Below, one piece after another: positions 1 through 10,949 of a stretch of DNA of 64,000 nucleotides. The notes beneath the pieces are model-generated. The model was not told the DNA's origin, did no database searches, and saw nothing but the letters and a program-made list of their open reading frames with translations. How positions within the stretch are numbered: position 1 is the first letter of the stretch; each line of letters starts with the position of its first letter. The DNA comes from Lutraria lutraria (lineage: Eukaryota > Mollusca > Bivalvia > Venerida > Mactridae). The stretch spans positions 3,829,029-3,893,028 of the forward strand of contig OZ026843.1 in NCBI GenBank assembly GCA_964023205.1, in the 5' to 3' direction. A program made the translations under genes and the position numbers.

Positions 1-612
1 ATGCATAGAAACTTTTTAAGATAACTTGGCATAATTGTTAAACACCATGGGGCGGTGTGCAGTGTGCAAGATCCAGGTCTCTAGCTTAAAGGTCAAGGTC
101 ACACTTAGAGGTCAAACATCAAAAATGAGCATTATACACCTTGTCCGGGCTGTATCTCCCTTATGCATTGAAACTTTTTAAGATAACTTGGCATAATTGT
201 AAAACACCATGAGACGGTGTGCAGTGCGTAAGATCAAGGTCTCTAGCTCAAAGGTCAAGGTCACACTTAGAGATCAAACATAAAAAATAATCATTATACA
301 CCTTGTCAGGGCTTAGTCTCCCTTATGCATTGAATTATTTAAAAATGACTTGCCATAATACAATGCGACCATGTGTCTTGGGCAACACCCAGATTTTTAT
401 AGGTCAAAGGTCAAGATTACACATTCGGTCAAATATATTTTCCTTGTCTGGGCTGTAACTTCTGTTTGCATTCAAGGATTTTTAAATAAATTGGTATAAA
501 AGTTTACTTCAATGAAATGATGTGTCATGAATATCACCCATACTTGTAGTTCAAAGGTCAAGATCACAAGCTGGCTAAACAGGGGCTCGACATGTTGCCC
601 TTGGGCTTCTAG
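1..612 (+). repeat. Clam-type dispersed repeat, copy 1 (tandem modules)
   Basis: Non-coding repeat made of modules of about 165 bp. The phrase 'acttggcataattgt' followed by 'aaacaccatg' recurs at about 25 and 190, and weaker modules continue to about 612. Each module carries 'aaggtcaaggtcacactta'. The block ends in a 'gggctcgacatg...cccttgggc' tail. A second copy lies at 1450-1890. Resemblance to repeats common in bivalve genomes is from general knowledge. Confidence 0.7.
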
Positions 613-618
613 TGATTG

Positions 619-786
619 GATATTTACCAAATTTAGTCAGAATGTTTGTCTTATTTATATATAGGGCAAGTTCTAACATGGGTCATCTGGGGTAAAAAAC
701 TAGGTCACCGGTTCAAACAAAAGTTTTAATGAGTGAACAGCGATTGTCATGTGAGCGATATAGGGCCATCTTGGCCCTCTTGTTAA
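619..786 (+). repeat. Second clam-type dispersed repeat fragment
   Basis: Contains 'gggtcatctggggtaaaaaa', 'ctaggtcaccggttcaaa' and a 3' end 'gtgagcgatatagggccatc' followed by 'ttggccctcttgtt'. I recognise these strings as typical of a widespread bivalve repeat. No reading frame. Confidence 0.5.
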
Positions 787-939
787 AAAATACTTAATAA
801 TTTTTTTTTTAAAAACGGTCAGTAGTCCATTTCGAAATACATTTAAGTAGGCTGTGTGTATTTAAATTCTACTTTATTAAGTGTTTGAACGACCATGATC
901 AGAAAATAATCATCCAGTTCCCTTATCTTTATCTAGTAT

Positions 940-1436
940 TTAAATTTCGCATGAAATGTACCTCTGCATTTCATTTCCATCCCTGTCCTTGAAAAAGAAA
1001 GGTCCAATAAGACCTTCACTGCTGAGAGCAGTCCATACAGTTACTTTCTTTGCATGGAAAGACTTTTCAGCAACAATGTCAGCCTTTGTGTCAGACCAAT
1101 AACGTTGGTTTTGTTTGTTCAAGTTTTGATCTTGGAAAAAGTGAGACTTGTCGCTAAACCAAAGCTTTTGAAGAATTTCAAGATTTTCCTTCATCCTAAT
1201 TGAAAAGTCAAGGCATTGGATAACATCATTGTCTTTGAGATGCTGGAGTACTGGAATCTTGTAACTTAAAGGTGTTAATTTTAGATCAAATCTCAATGTC
1301 CTGTATACACTTGTTGCACTGGAAGAGTTAGTGATATCACAGAGTACCTTTCGTACCGACTTCTGCGATGTCTTGTCAATAATTGTCTGAACCTCTGCAA
1401 TGTTCTCATCACTACGGGTGCTTCTTCTTGGATGTC
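940..1436 (-). pseudogene. Mariner/Tc1-type transposase fragment
   Basis: Remnant of a DDE transposase of the IS630/Tc1/mariner superfamily, which cuts and pastes its own DNA. The frame stays open upstream of the first Met at 1296 to about 1436. That part reads GHPRRSTRSDENIAEV, a typical linker and second helix-turn-helix entry. It is followed by FSDKSHFF (start of the catalytic domain, first Asp in SDKSHFF), KQNQRYW, KKVTVWTALSSEG and GPFFFKD. The fragment stops at 940, before the second Asp block (QQDGA-type), so the catalytic triad is incomplete. It lies between two copies of one clam repeat. I saw no terminal inverted repeats. The family assignment is firm; activity is excluded. Confidence 0.85.
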
Positions 1437-1449
1437 CCTAATTGTCTCT

Positions 1450-1890
1450 CTAACTTGTCATAATTGTTAAACACCATGAGACGGTGTGCAGTGCATAAGA
1501 TCCAGGTCTCTAGCTCAAAGGTCAAGGTCACACTTAGAGGTCAAACGTAAAAAATGAGCATTATAGACCTTGTCTGGGCTATATCTCCCTTATGCATTGA
1601 CATATTTAAAAAAGACTTGGCATAATACAATGAGACCATATGTCCTTGGCAACACCCATATCCATAGGTCAAAGGTCAAGATTACACATTTGGTCAAATA
1701 TACTTACTTTGTCTGCAGGGCTGTGCCTTTTGTTTGCATTCAAGGATTTTGAAATATATTGGTATAAAAGTTTACTTCAATGAAATGATTTGTCATGAAC
1801 ATCACCCATACTTGTACTTCAAGGGTCAAGGTCACAAGCTGTCTAAACAGTGGGCTCGACATGATGCCCTTGGGCATCTAGTTTCTCATA
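1450..1890 (+). repeat. Clam-type dispersed repeat, copy 2
   Basis: Matches the repeat at 1-612 in order, from 'cataattgttaaacaccatg' to the tail 'gggctcgacatgatgccc', but has one fewer 165-bp module. Non-coding. Confidence 0.7.
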
Positions 1891-2279
1891 ATATAATTTT
1901 ATAATGTTCTGACGTTTTTTCCATGGACAGTGTCATCTTGGAAAATAACAACTTTTTATGACGTCATGTATGATGTCATAACAAGAACATTTTCCTGTAC
2001 ATCACATTACTTATAAAACTTTAAAGCCTCCTGGTCATTTTGGTGCCAGTTAAATACATTCATCTGTTTTGTTTATCACAAGGCAATACTTTGTGTAAAA
2101 TGTATTATGAAACACCCTGTACATGTGCAATGCTATTCTTATTCAGTGCCACCTCCATGCACCCAAATGCCCGCGCTTCCCACATTTGAAACATAGACCG
2201 GCTGGTTTCCTGTTCTACGTTTGGATGAAGACAGTACAAAAATATGTGGTACTAACAACTGACAACGGATGTATTTATC
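1891..2279. other. Spacer without recognisable gene
   Basis: AT-rich sequence between the clam repeat and the Penelope remnant. The open frames here are short and show no known motif. Confidence 0.4.
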
Positions 2280-2341
2280 TACTTTATTCTGTACCAACGT
2301 TTCGGCTTTAACAATAAGCCTTCATCAGGGTATAATAATAA
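2280..2341 (-). ncRNA. Hammerhead-ribozyme-like motif of the Penelope element
   Basis: Read on the minus strand, the conserved core is present. CTGATGA lies at 2328-2322. Stem II is GGCTT/AAGCC (2320-2316 with 2308-2304) with a 7-nt loop. GAA plus the self-complementary ACGT follows (2303-2297), then T at 2296 as the cleavage-site nucleotide. Stem I can form between TACC just 5' of the core and GGTA at 2295-2292, with a further TATT/AATA pairing beyond a small internal loop. Minimal hammerheads with a very short stem III are known in PLEs and often act as dimers. The fold is by eye; no activity is shown. Confidence 0.7.
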
Positions 2342-2541
2342 ACAATAAATTAAATCTACAATATGAGAGTCGAAGTATAAAATAGGAGATTCATAAATGT
2401 CACATGATCATGTTTGTTAAAACTAAAAATAGAATATAGAGTCTAAAAATAAATATTGTAAAAAAATTAAATGTCTTTAGTTTTGAATATGCCATACAAT
2501 CCATGTATGAAGATTTGGTGTCTCTGGAGAGTTGGTGTTAG

Positions 2542-3009
2542 TTAATCTAAGAGGTATTTTTCTTCTTGGTAAGTATTGTTGTCAATGGGGGAGATTATTT
2601 TCGGAAGTATCATCTTTTTAGATATCTTATCTACGTTTAGTTTCTTCTTTTGTTTGTGGATTTCTGGTGTTGTTGTTGCAGTAGTTATTCTAAATTTTGG
2701 TGTTATCTTTGGATTTTTGAAAAAGTCATGTATTGGAGATGATGTAGATTTCTCTTCTTTTTTCATTGGTTCTGTATTTATTTATTTCATTAAAAGTTTG
2801 CTTGTGTCATATGTTTCTTTATGAATATTGTTGAGATGTCTTTTCAAAGATGATTTTGTAGTCAAGGTTTTTCCTCACGCGTAGCATTCGTAAACTGTCT
2901 TCGTTGGATCGTGTTTAGCTTTTACATGTTTTTTTAAATTGTATAAATTTCCTTTGATGAATATGTTGCAGATGTTACACTGGTATAGTTGCATGCTAAT
3001 TTCCTTGTA
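2542..3009 (-). pseudogene. C2H2 zinc-finger ORF downstream of the GIY-YIG domain
   Basis: Starting from an ATG (MDYKEISMQLYQ...) that overlaps the end of the GIY-YIG frame in a different frame, the minus strand encodes a C2H2 finger: YQCNICNIF...LKKHVKAKH, spacing C-x2-C-x12-H-x4-H. A second finger, YECYA-stop-GKT...LKRHLNNIH, follows. In it the second zinc-binding Cys codon is now TGA. A TAA follows, and the same frame then stays open as a Lys-rich tail (2766-2542: MKKEEKSTSSPIHDFF...). The two nonsense codons show decay. The frame could be a separate accessory ORF of the element, or the C-terminus of the PLE protein displaced by a frameshift. Confidence 0.6.
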
Positions 3010-3310
3010 GTCCATTGCCATTTGTAAATAAATTAAATTCCGTCCTTGTTTTAGTCTTCAGTGTATTGATAAAACTTTCTTCCGTTCTTAATCTAATGTT
3101 AATGTTTTTTCTTGTTGCCTTAATGATAGTGACGTCAATGTCGTTATTGTTATGTTGGTTCATGACAAAGTGCCGCGTTACAGGTTTGACGTCGTTTCCC
3201 GCCCTGATGTCTGCCAGGTGGCCATATAGGCGTTCTCTCATGCTGTTACCTGTTTGTCCTACATACTGAACCTTACATTTCTTGCATGTAATTAAATATA
3301 TTACACTCAC
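2996..3310 (-). pseudogene. GIY-YIG endonuclease domain of the Penelope-like element
   Basis: The start VIYLITCKKCKVQYVGQTG is the classic GIY-YIG block (here IYL...YVG). It is followed by MRERLYGHLADIR, with the conserved Arg and the His of the helix, and by PVTRHFVMNQH. A Glu that may complete the active site lies in RTEESFINTLKT. In PLEs this nuclease nicks the target. The frame is open upstream of the Met at 3310 through ITNQTFTINGSHNCKLVS and a Cys-rich CYQNCICCKF segment, the zinc-knuckle-like linker of PLEs. It ends at a TAG at 2998-2996. Confidence 0.88.
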
Positions 3311-3867
3311 TAATTTACAATTGTGCGATCCGTTGATTGTGAATGTTTGGTTGGTGATGTGGCTTTTGTAAGTTGTTTTGTGTGAGATAAATTTGCAACA
3401 GATACAATTTTGATAACATGGGTGAGATCCAGGTTCATTAAATGTTAATGTAAAGTTTGATTTTACCCAGTATTGTCTGAGGGTTTTTTGGACGTCTGAA
3501 TGCGGTTATGATCTGTGATTTTTAAGGTGTGTTAGCGTGTAATCATCTTCAATGAGGTGTTTATATTTCTTGATAATGTTGTTTATTGGTGGAGTGCGTG
3601 GGTTGTAAGTCATTATTATGGGAATGATAGTTGTTCTGTTTTGTTCTGACTTCTGAGTATTAAGTAATGTTTCTCTGTCTAGTAATTTAGCTTTGACGAT
3701 AGCTATTAGTATTAGATTTTTAGGATATCCTCTCTGCAGTAGTTTTTTCTCCAGGATTTTAGTGCATGTTTCAAAAGTTTCATCAGTACTGCATATCGGT
3801 CTTATTCTATCTTATTGACTGTAGGGAATGCTTCTGTTTTTGGTGTTTTGGATGGTAAGAATTGTTA

Positions 3868-4062
3868 CTATTTGTAGTGAAGGTACATATGGGCATCTGT
3901 TGGTTTAGTGTAGAGTGTAGTAGTAAGAGTTCCGGCTGGTTGTTTGATAACGGTTGTGTCTAAAAAGTTTGCTCTAGTGTTGTCTATGTCAAACGTGAAT
4001 TTTATAGTGTCGTGGAAACTGTTTAAGACATTTATAACCTTGAAATATCTACAAAAGAGCAC
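3868..4062 (-). pseudogene. Reverse transcriptase C-terminal fragment (Penelope-like)
   Basis: The fragment reads IKFTFDIDNTRANFLDTTV ... TLTTTLYTKPTDAHMYLHY, matching the NFLD-x-T ... LYxKPTDxHxYLHY block that closes the RT palm/thumb in PLE proteins. Upstream catalytic parts (the YADD-type motif) are not present. The sequence beyond 4062 on this strand is unrelated, so the element is 5'-truncated, as retrotransposed copies often are. Confidence 0.8.
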
Positions 4063-4309
4063 TTGCTACCCAACAAAATAGTCATAATTAGTGCCACCAA
4101 AACAAATTGGCCTCTTAAGTTCTATAAGTCCTCAACCAATCTGTTTATGATTAAATCGGTCAGAAAAAAACCATGTCTAAACAGGTGGTACCAGATAACA
4201 GTGTAGCTAAATATAGAACGGAAATAGAACAAAGAAAAAAGATCAATGATGTGAACCAAATATTGTATTTTATTTGTACACATCTCTTTTACAAATGCTA
4301 ACAATCAAA

Positions 4310-5700
4310 TGTTCAAAATCTGTACTAATCTAGTGCCCACAATCAATAAATACAATGCAGTCGGCTGCCATGTTTCTTTCCTCGCAATGTTTCTTTCCTC
4401 GAATGATCTAGATAACAATGTACAAGTAGAAACCTCTGAAGGTCACATGGCGTCATAATGTAGCAGTGATATGCTAGGTTAAACTCCAAACAATAATTTC
4501 AACACAGAACTGTTTCACCTGCATTCAAATCTGCAGATGGCAGTGAAAGAAATCTATTTTTTCAGTGAAAAGCTATGTATTTTTTATTGAATCATTATTA
4601 TTGCATAGTTTAATGCATACTTATCCTCAAAATGATGCTTTAACTCTGTTGACAACAGTAAGTTATACATGATGAGTGCATGTAACAGATATTTTAAGAT
4701 GCACCGTTATTTGGATAACACTGGTAAACGGGGTACAGGAGAGGTTGTACTGTTGTATTGAAATAATGGAAACAGTGTACCTTAGAGAGGTGTGAACATG
4801 AAAGGTCACCTAAAACTTTAAGCAATCTCTAGGCCTTTAAATTTGCAAATATCAAGTGATAAATTTGTCATGTATATTCAATTATAGTTTAATTATGTAC
4901 ATGAAATTAAGATTCATATTAAATTACTTGACAGCTGTGCCCCTTTTGATGCTTGGGTCTCAATCATTAGTAGGTTTTACTGCATTAACAAAGTTCTTTT
5001 ATATCAGAAAATGAAAGAATGCAATAAGGGCAGACAGCTATTCCTAAAACTCAAATCTACAATTTTTCGTCTCCACAAATTGCCATTTTATTAAAAAAAA
5101 AAAACAGAAAAAGTTATTTGCTTAAATTGGGGTTCATTTAAATTCTTAATGGACTAATAAGAATAGTATTTCATAATTCTGTTTGACCATTATATGATTA
5201 CACCAAATATAAGTTGTGTAATTCAAAATATATTCTCTCATGAGCGAGTTCATGCTGACAATTTCACACTAATCAGTATTTTTTGTTGAAATAAGTTTTG
5301 TAACCAGGGAATACATGCATATTTGTATTTTTGGAAATTATATATATATATAAGCTTAAAGATGTAGGAGGAAAAAGGAAAGTAGGAGTAAAACAGCCAT
5401 TTTTATGAAATTACATGTACTAGTTTCTTGTTTGTATATCTTTTCTCTTTTTGCTTTTAGATAAATGACTAGGTATTATATAATTCAATACATGTCTATA
5501 TATAGATATGTAGATCAAAGATGAAATTTTATTGTGTCAGAGAGGATGAAGTCATCACATCAAAAAATTAATAAAATACTAAAACGACGTCAAGGATGAA
5601 AAATGCACTTTTGTTTTCTAATATGTATTTAAAGTATTTAAGTCTGAAGATATTTATAAGATTCTCTGACACAAATAACTTACATCTTTGATCTACATAT
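4310..5700. other. AT-rich stretch without recognisable gene
   Basis: I see no exon with convincing splice borders and no known repeat here. 'atagatatgtagatcaaag' (about 5500) recurs inverted at about 5685, just before the inverted-repeat element at 5708. Confidence 0.4.
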
Positions 5701-5707
5701 CTATAAA

Positions 5708-6005
5708 CAGTCTTCGAATTTAGCACCAGTCCTTGGACCGAGTCCACCAAATTAGCCATCGGTCCGGTAAATTTGAAAAGGTCAGTGGTCCAACGGTCCA
5801 GTAAATTTTTCAGTGATAATTTTACCATTTTTCAGAACAAAAAATGAAATATTTGAATCACACTAAAAAATATGACATATAACCAAATTATATAAAATTT
5901 TGTGTATTCTCATTTTGGTCCACTAAAAGTTCATTCGGTCCAGTAATATTTGCATTTTCACTGGACCAAATGTCCAGTGCTCAAAAAAGTTTTTCGTGAA
6001 GACTG
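5708..6005. mobile_element. MITE, 'CAGTCTTC' family copy 1
   Basis: A 298-bp non-coding element with ends CAGTCTTC...GAAGACTG and a further AT/GC-matched inverted zone. Internal text repeats 'ggtccagtaaa'-like phrases. The flank TATAAA is present on both sides (left ends in, right begins with it), a likely target-site duplication. Related copies lie at 40590 and, as a fragment, 46214. The ends resemble hAT-type MITEs, but the TSD is 6 bp here. Confidence 0.65.
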
Positions 6006-8055
6006 TATAAATAAATTATGTATTTATCTGCAATTTAAAGGGGCATTAAACATGTATGAAAGTGTTACCTTTCTTTTGGGACACCCTGAATGTAAAAAAG
6101 ATTTGAAACAAAACATATGTACTTACAATTTGAAATGGTGGGGCAGTGTCTTATTAAAAAACTTACTTTAAATGAATGAACAGTGCATGATACCTGGTGC
6201 ACATGGGTAGGGTAGTACATGCGAAAAAGAAGTGATCCTTATACCTTCTCTTTTTACAGTAGAACCTTTCTAATCTGATCTTGTTCAGACTGACAAAAAC
6301 TTAACAAAGAGCGCACAAATAAACAAAATGGGAAAAAACTTAGCGCCTGATTATATTAAAGAAAACAAAAATACAATTACATGTATTGTACTATTTAAAG
6401 TAGCATTTTTAACACCAAGTATTTGTTCTACTTACCTGTAATGTACCTGTCATCCTCGAATTTTAATGTCTGTGACGTATGGTTTCAATTTTTTACTTAT
6501 ATTTATTTACCTTTGATAATTTAACAATTTCAACATTCATTTTCAGTTATATATTTTGGTTTGGACACTGTAACTTTATAAAATTATGGTAATTTTTTCA
6601 ACTTGACTTTATAAAATTATGCTGATTTTTTCAACAGTTAATACTATATTATGTATAGCACTCGATCTTAACTGAAACTTGCTATTTCTCATGCTATAAG
6701 CAGTTACAACCTATTTTATGTGTAATATATTTCCTATGTACCATTTTTTACAACTGGTTGAAACATGAAATAAAATAATAATAATAATAATGATAACAAT
6801 GGTCAACTAATATCTATCTATAATAATACACATCAACAAAGCACTAGGCTTAAATGATGTATTCAAATATTTGGATACTGGCCATGTCCATAGCCCAAAT
6901 TTTGGAGTGCATAGTTTTAAGCTACCATGTGCAGTAAATGATCTTAATGATCATTAATTTTGTGTATTGGGAGAAGACCATTGTTTAAGATAAAACTTGA
7001 ATTGGCATGCATATACATATATATAGCCACATGTTTGTTGTCTGACTTGGAACAGTCATGTTTTTGACAGTGAAACAGACAACTTGTGTTTCAATTTTTT
7101 AATAACTTTTTGACATTAAAGATTCAGCTTGTGCTAGTAATGTTGAGTAAAATGAACCTTAATTTTTTACATTGCTTTGAACCACTTTGGCATTTTACTT
7201 TTTTATTTTGTTTCTGAGAATGTAAATTTTTATGTATGAAATTGAGTAACAGGTGAGCTTTGAAGCATAGACCTTAAATTTGTACATTTTGTGATAAAAA
7301 AAAAACTGTCACTATATTAGCTACTTGATTAACTGGATTTAGTTAAATTTATTGATTGCCTTGATTTCCGCAACATTCGGTGTTACATACAATATTGATA
7401 GTTTATTTTAGTTACTGCAAGTTTTTTGTTGAATTCTGGCTTTTAATTTGAAATTCAAATAGACCAGTTTTCAAAGCCTGAGATTAATAAGGATCACACT
7501 TCTTTGTAGTACTCATCCATGATGCTTGTTATTGTAATTCAAACAGACTAATCCTATTGTCACAAAGTCATTGTTTTTGTGTGTATTGTAAAACAATTTA
7601 TAAGTGATTACCCTCCATTTTGAATCTGCAGAGTAAAGTGTGTTTAAGTATCATTAGGTTTTGTGTAACAAAGGAAAATATTGGCAGGTTAGTAGATACA
7701 TGCACTCAATATGACAAATACATTGTATCAGAATTCAGTGATATTAAACTTGAACATACATGTCAAATTTAATACTTAATATTTGCAAAATGACAGAATC
7801 TGATGTACAAAAATGAGTAAAATTTTAAGGGGCCATTGGTGTACACACCTTTCATAGGAACATAGTTTCAGTTATGTCAATACTATTATAGCACAACTCT
7901 TATATTTCTGTCTCTGTAATGTTTATCATCAATGCAAGGTTTACATCACAACACTTCAGTTAACTTCACAGCACACAAATTCCACGAAATTAAATACACA
8001 ACCAAAGTTAGTAAAGCAACATAATTTTGATCGACAGTTTCTTAACTAGTTTTAG
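6006..8055. other. AT-rich stretch without recognisable gene
   Basis: Contains an (AAT)n-type microsatellite at about 6772-6795. No exon candidate or known repeat stands out. Confidence 0.4.
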
Positions 8056-8061
8056 TTTTTA

Positions 8062-8250
8062 GCTCAACTTTCGAGAAAAAAAATAAGAGCTATACTAATA
8101 GCCTCAGCGTCGGCGTCTGAGTTAGACATTTGAGGAAATTGGCTGTCAAATTCCCCTCCCTTGTGCAGAAAGTCCTGTCTAATTCCTTGGGGCTGCGGAT
8201 GTTCTTGATGTCAAATATCCCAAATGGTAGATTTTAACTACAACGACAAT
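8062..8250 (+). repeat. 'tttttagctca' clam-type repeat
   Basis: Begins 'tttttagctcaactttcgag' and runs into 'cagcgtcggcgtctgagtt' and 'ggggctgcggatg'. Widespread clam repeats begin with 'ttttagctcacctg', and another copy starts at 34490. Identification is by phrase recognition only. Confidence 0.45.
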
Positions 8251-8699
8251 CTGGAAAAATCATTTTAATGTACATAAAATGTGCCAATCTAAAGCATCAC
8301 TGACAGATTGTGTGGGCTCGCAGAGCAGAAATGTAAATGAAAACGCAAACAGGATACACACACAAAGATATAGTGTTGATTATCTTTATTATTGCAAAAA
8401 TTTCCAAACATTTCAAATCATTCAATGTCTTCTTTCTTCTAAATCTACTAAAGAGGGACACATGTACTGATGCTGAAAAAAATAAATGTTGATATCGTGT
8501 ATTTTAATAACAAAGAATGAACTACAAATATTAAACAAGATAACATTGATCTATTTGCTGAGTACCAACTCAGCCCTGCACAATCTATATTTGATATACT
8601 AAGCTCTATGTGTTCTGTTTTTAAAAAAAAAAAATTTGTTACATACAATTAGTGATCCCCATAGCACTAATAGCAGGGCCAATTTTGACACCAGGGTCA

Positions 8700-8725
8700 T
8701 ATTTTGATTGATTGATTGATTTTGG
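8700..8725 (+). repeat. (GATT)n short tandem repeat
   Basis: 'ttgattgattgattgatttt', four units of a tetranucleotide. It may mark the tail of an old retroposon. Confidence 0.6.
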
Positions 8726-9029
8726 CATAGGAAACATGGTTTATTATATATAGATAAAACATGTAACATATAAATTAAAATAACAACAATATTAAGATAG
8801 AAAGACAAAAATAAGACAAAATTAAACCATGACATGCTTCCAACACCAAGGATAACACAAAAAGTGCCAGTGCTTGTTTCCATTGTGGTCCTTGTAATGG
8901 TGGCATGACACAGAGATGCAAACTTGGTAGATGCTGAGTAATAAAACACAATTGAACATTGGAATATTATTATCACAGCACACTGAAATCAATTTGATAG
9001 TATCAATATATTAACATACATTCATATTG

Positions 9030-9165
9030 TTTGTTTATCGGGTTTTACGCCATTTTCAACATTATTTCAGTCCTATTGTGGCGGGCAGTTATCCTAACCA
9101 ACTTTCCTGGACTTCATTTATACCTTGATCAGTACTAACCACATTCTATCTCTAAGCTTCAATAA
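9030..9165 (+). repeat. SINE-like clam repeat, copy A
   Basis: 'gggttttacgccattttcaa', 'cagtcctattgtggcgggca', then 'aactttcctggacttcatt' and 'cagtactaacc'. The same order is seen at about 25550, 41505 and 54230. It resembles the abundant bivalve repeat with 'gttttacgccgttttcaac'. Confidence 0.55.
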
Positions 9166-9206
9166 TGTTGACTCCTTATTATTTGTTTGATAAAACATTG
9201 AGTTAC

Positions 9207-10631
9207 CACATAGATGATTTTATATTCTTTATATCTGCATACTCAGCATCTTGTACAGGGTTGTAAAAATAAATAACTTCCTCAGCTACATCCAAGACCT
9301 GCAAATAAATATGACATTTTCTTACACACTTAAAAGTACCAAATGAAATAGATTACATTATTTAAAGGAATTCACCATGGGTATATTTTAATTGATCCTG
9401 GATCTGTAAGTAATAAAAAGTGTTATCATATCAGCTATGAACACTTTTTCGAAACCAACATGTTTACTCACAACAAGTGTCCAGTGTCCAGTGTCCAGCT
9501 CTAATGTAGGCTCCAGCTGTATATTTATAGTCACCTAACTGGAAAAGAAGACGCAGACATCTATTATTTTTTACATCCGATCCTCAAGTTTAGCAGAGTG
9601 AATCTTGCACATAAGTACATTTTGTAAAAATATCTTCAGTATATTAACCACACTAAGAGACCCATATATACACAATGAATTGTCAATCATAGGACATAAT
9701 TATGCCCAAATTATCATATACGGAATATGTACCGGTGCTCTTCGGTGCCAAAATTGCTTTCCTAAGGTCAAGCGTAAATGCTACCTATAATAAGATTTGA
9801 AAGAGTATTTTATGTTCCGTGATTATGACTCTATTTCAAGTTATTTTTCTTATGTTTTTCCAAATTCATGACGTTTTATAGAGTAGCTTCTGACATTTAA
9901 TTCACCTTAAATGGTGTCCTGCTCCTATAAAGTCCACTTACAATTTGTCCCATCGTAGAACTGAGAATGTGCAGAATTTTACATATTCCTGAATCTTCAA
10001 GCTCCTTCGTTATTATGCTCAAATATGAGTCAATAATCTAGTATAGAGAAAGGAAATGTTACTTAAAGTACCGTATAAAACACCCATAAATACCAGAAAA
10101 AAGAAATGAAATAAGTTTTATCACATTAACTTCAGCCATTCTCCAATTTTCTTACCATTTCGGAGTGTGCAGAAATGAATTAATTATGATAAATATCAAT
10201 TAATTATATCTATACATCTTTTCACTGTTCCTGTGATTTACCCTTCACATGTAATTACACTAAGCATTCATTACGGGCAAAAGATGCTTAATTCTATAAA
10301 TAACTTACATAACTTACAAGATAATACATGTATATTAAAGAATGTAGTATTTGGATCTGCTTTATCTGTAGTAACATAGCCATTCAAAAGGCTCTTAAAA
10401 CTAATGATCCTTACACTATAAACTACATGTATAGAACAATATTTGCACCTGTTTTATAAATGAATAGAATTGCTTCACTTAACATAATTTTCTTATTTCT
10501 TACACCATCTGTTAGCCATGAACTGCCTTGTAATGACCGGATGTCAGTGTCTGTAACACAAGTTCCATAAACCTTTGCCACAGGAACATTGTAACTTTGT
10601 GGCAAAGCCCAAAGTTTACCCACCTTGCAAT
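9207..10631 (-). pseudogene. ULP1/C48-type cysteine protease exons, frameshifted
   Basis: Four exons. 10631-10504: CKVGKLWALPQSYN ... TDTDIRSLQGSSWLTDG, the D-x-x-x-L-x-x-x-x-W-L-x-D entry of C48 proteases. 10037-9942: IIDSYLSIITKELEDSGICK, which completes WLTDG-IIDSYL. 9538-9472: GDYKYTAGAYIRAGHWTL, with the catalytic His-Trp. 9298-9207: VLDVAEEVIYFYNPVQDAEY, the strand that normally carries the Asp region. All have canonical acceptors and donors. The third exon is 67 nt; without one of three tandem 7-bp units (GTGTCCA on the plus strand, 9477-9497) it would be 60 nt and would join in phase as GHWTLV-VLDV. The Q...CG exon was not identified; a degraded candidate lies near 8933-8823. Confidence 0.78.
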
Positions 10632-10949
10632 CTGGTGAAAGTAAAACAAATGTATGTATTTATGAAACATTTCTGTGCTGAAGAAAGACTAATTCACACT
10701 TTCAGATTGAGAGAAAAAAATAAATTTAAAACAAACATTTAAACTGAATAACTGGTTCATTGGCCGGTGAATAATAGTTTGTTCTTTATAGCTGTTATAA
10801 GCATTAGCATGAAATCCCGCTGGATTTGACTACTTTCCACCGTAAATATTGAAGTTCAAAATCCATGTATGTATAACAGTCCTTGGCCAAGACAAGTCAT
10901 TGCAATTTACTAGTAGATGTATACTGTATACCTAGTGGTCTGAGCTCAT

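Larger units (their letters stand above)
2280..4062 (-). mobile_element. Degenerate Penelope-like retroelement
   Basis: Penelope-like elements (PLEs) are retrotransposons with a telomerase-like reverse transcriptase joined to a GIY-YIG nuclease. On the minus strand the order is: C-terminal RT (4062-3868); linker with PLE phrases such as RGYPKNLI, TYNPRTPPINNIIKKYKHL, LRQYWVKSNF and GSHPCYQNCICCKF (about 3780-3320, several breaks); GIY-YIG (3310-2996); a C2H2 zinc-finger frame (3009-2542); and a hammerhead-like motif (about 2341-2280). Stops and frameshifts make it inactive, and most of the RT is missing. Family assignment is strong from the combined RT tail and GIY-YIG signature. Confidence 0.88.

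Noticed and set aside
2576..3269. Plus-strand hydrophobic frames (2576-2824, 3015-3269)
   Set aside because: They are antisense shadows of the Penelope GIY-YIG and zinc-finger frames.
8823..8933. Catalytic Cys exon of the ULP1 protease
   Set aside because: An acceptor is present, and the text (SCHHYKDHNGN or TSTGTFCVILG in another frame) vaguely resembles the Q-D...N-C-G region, but no clear Cys-Gly motif can be read.
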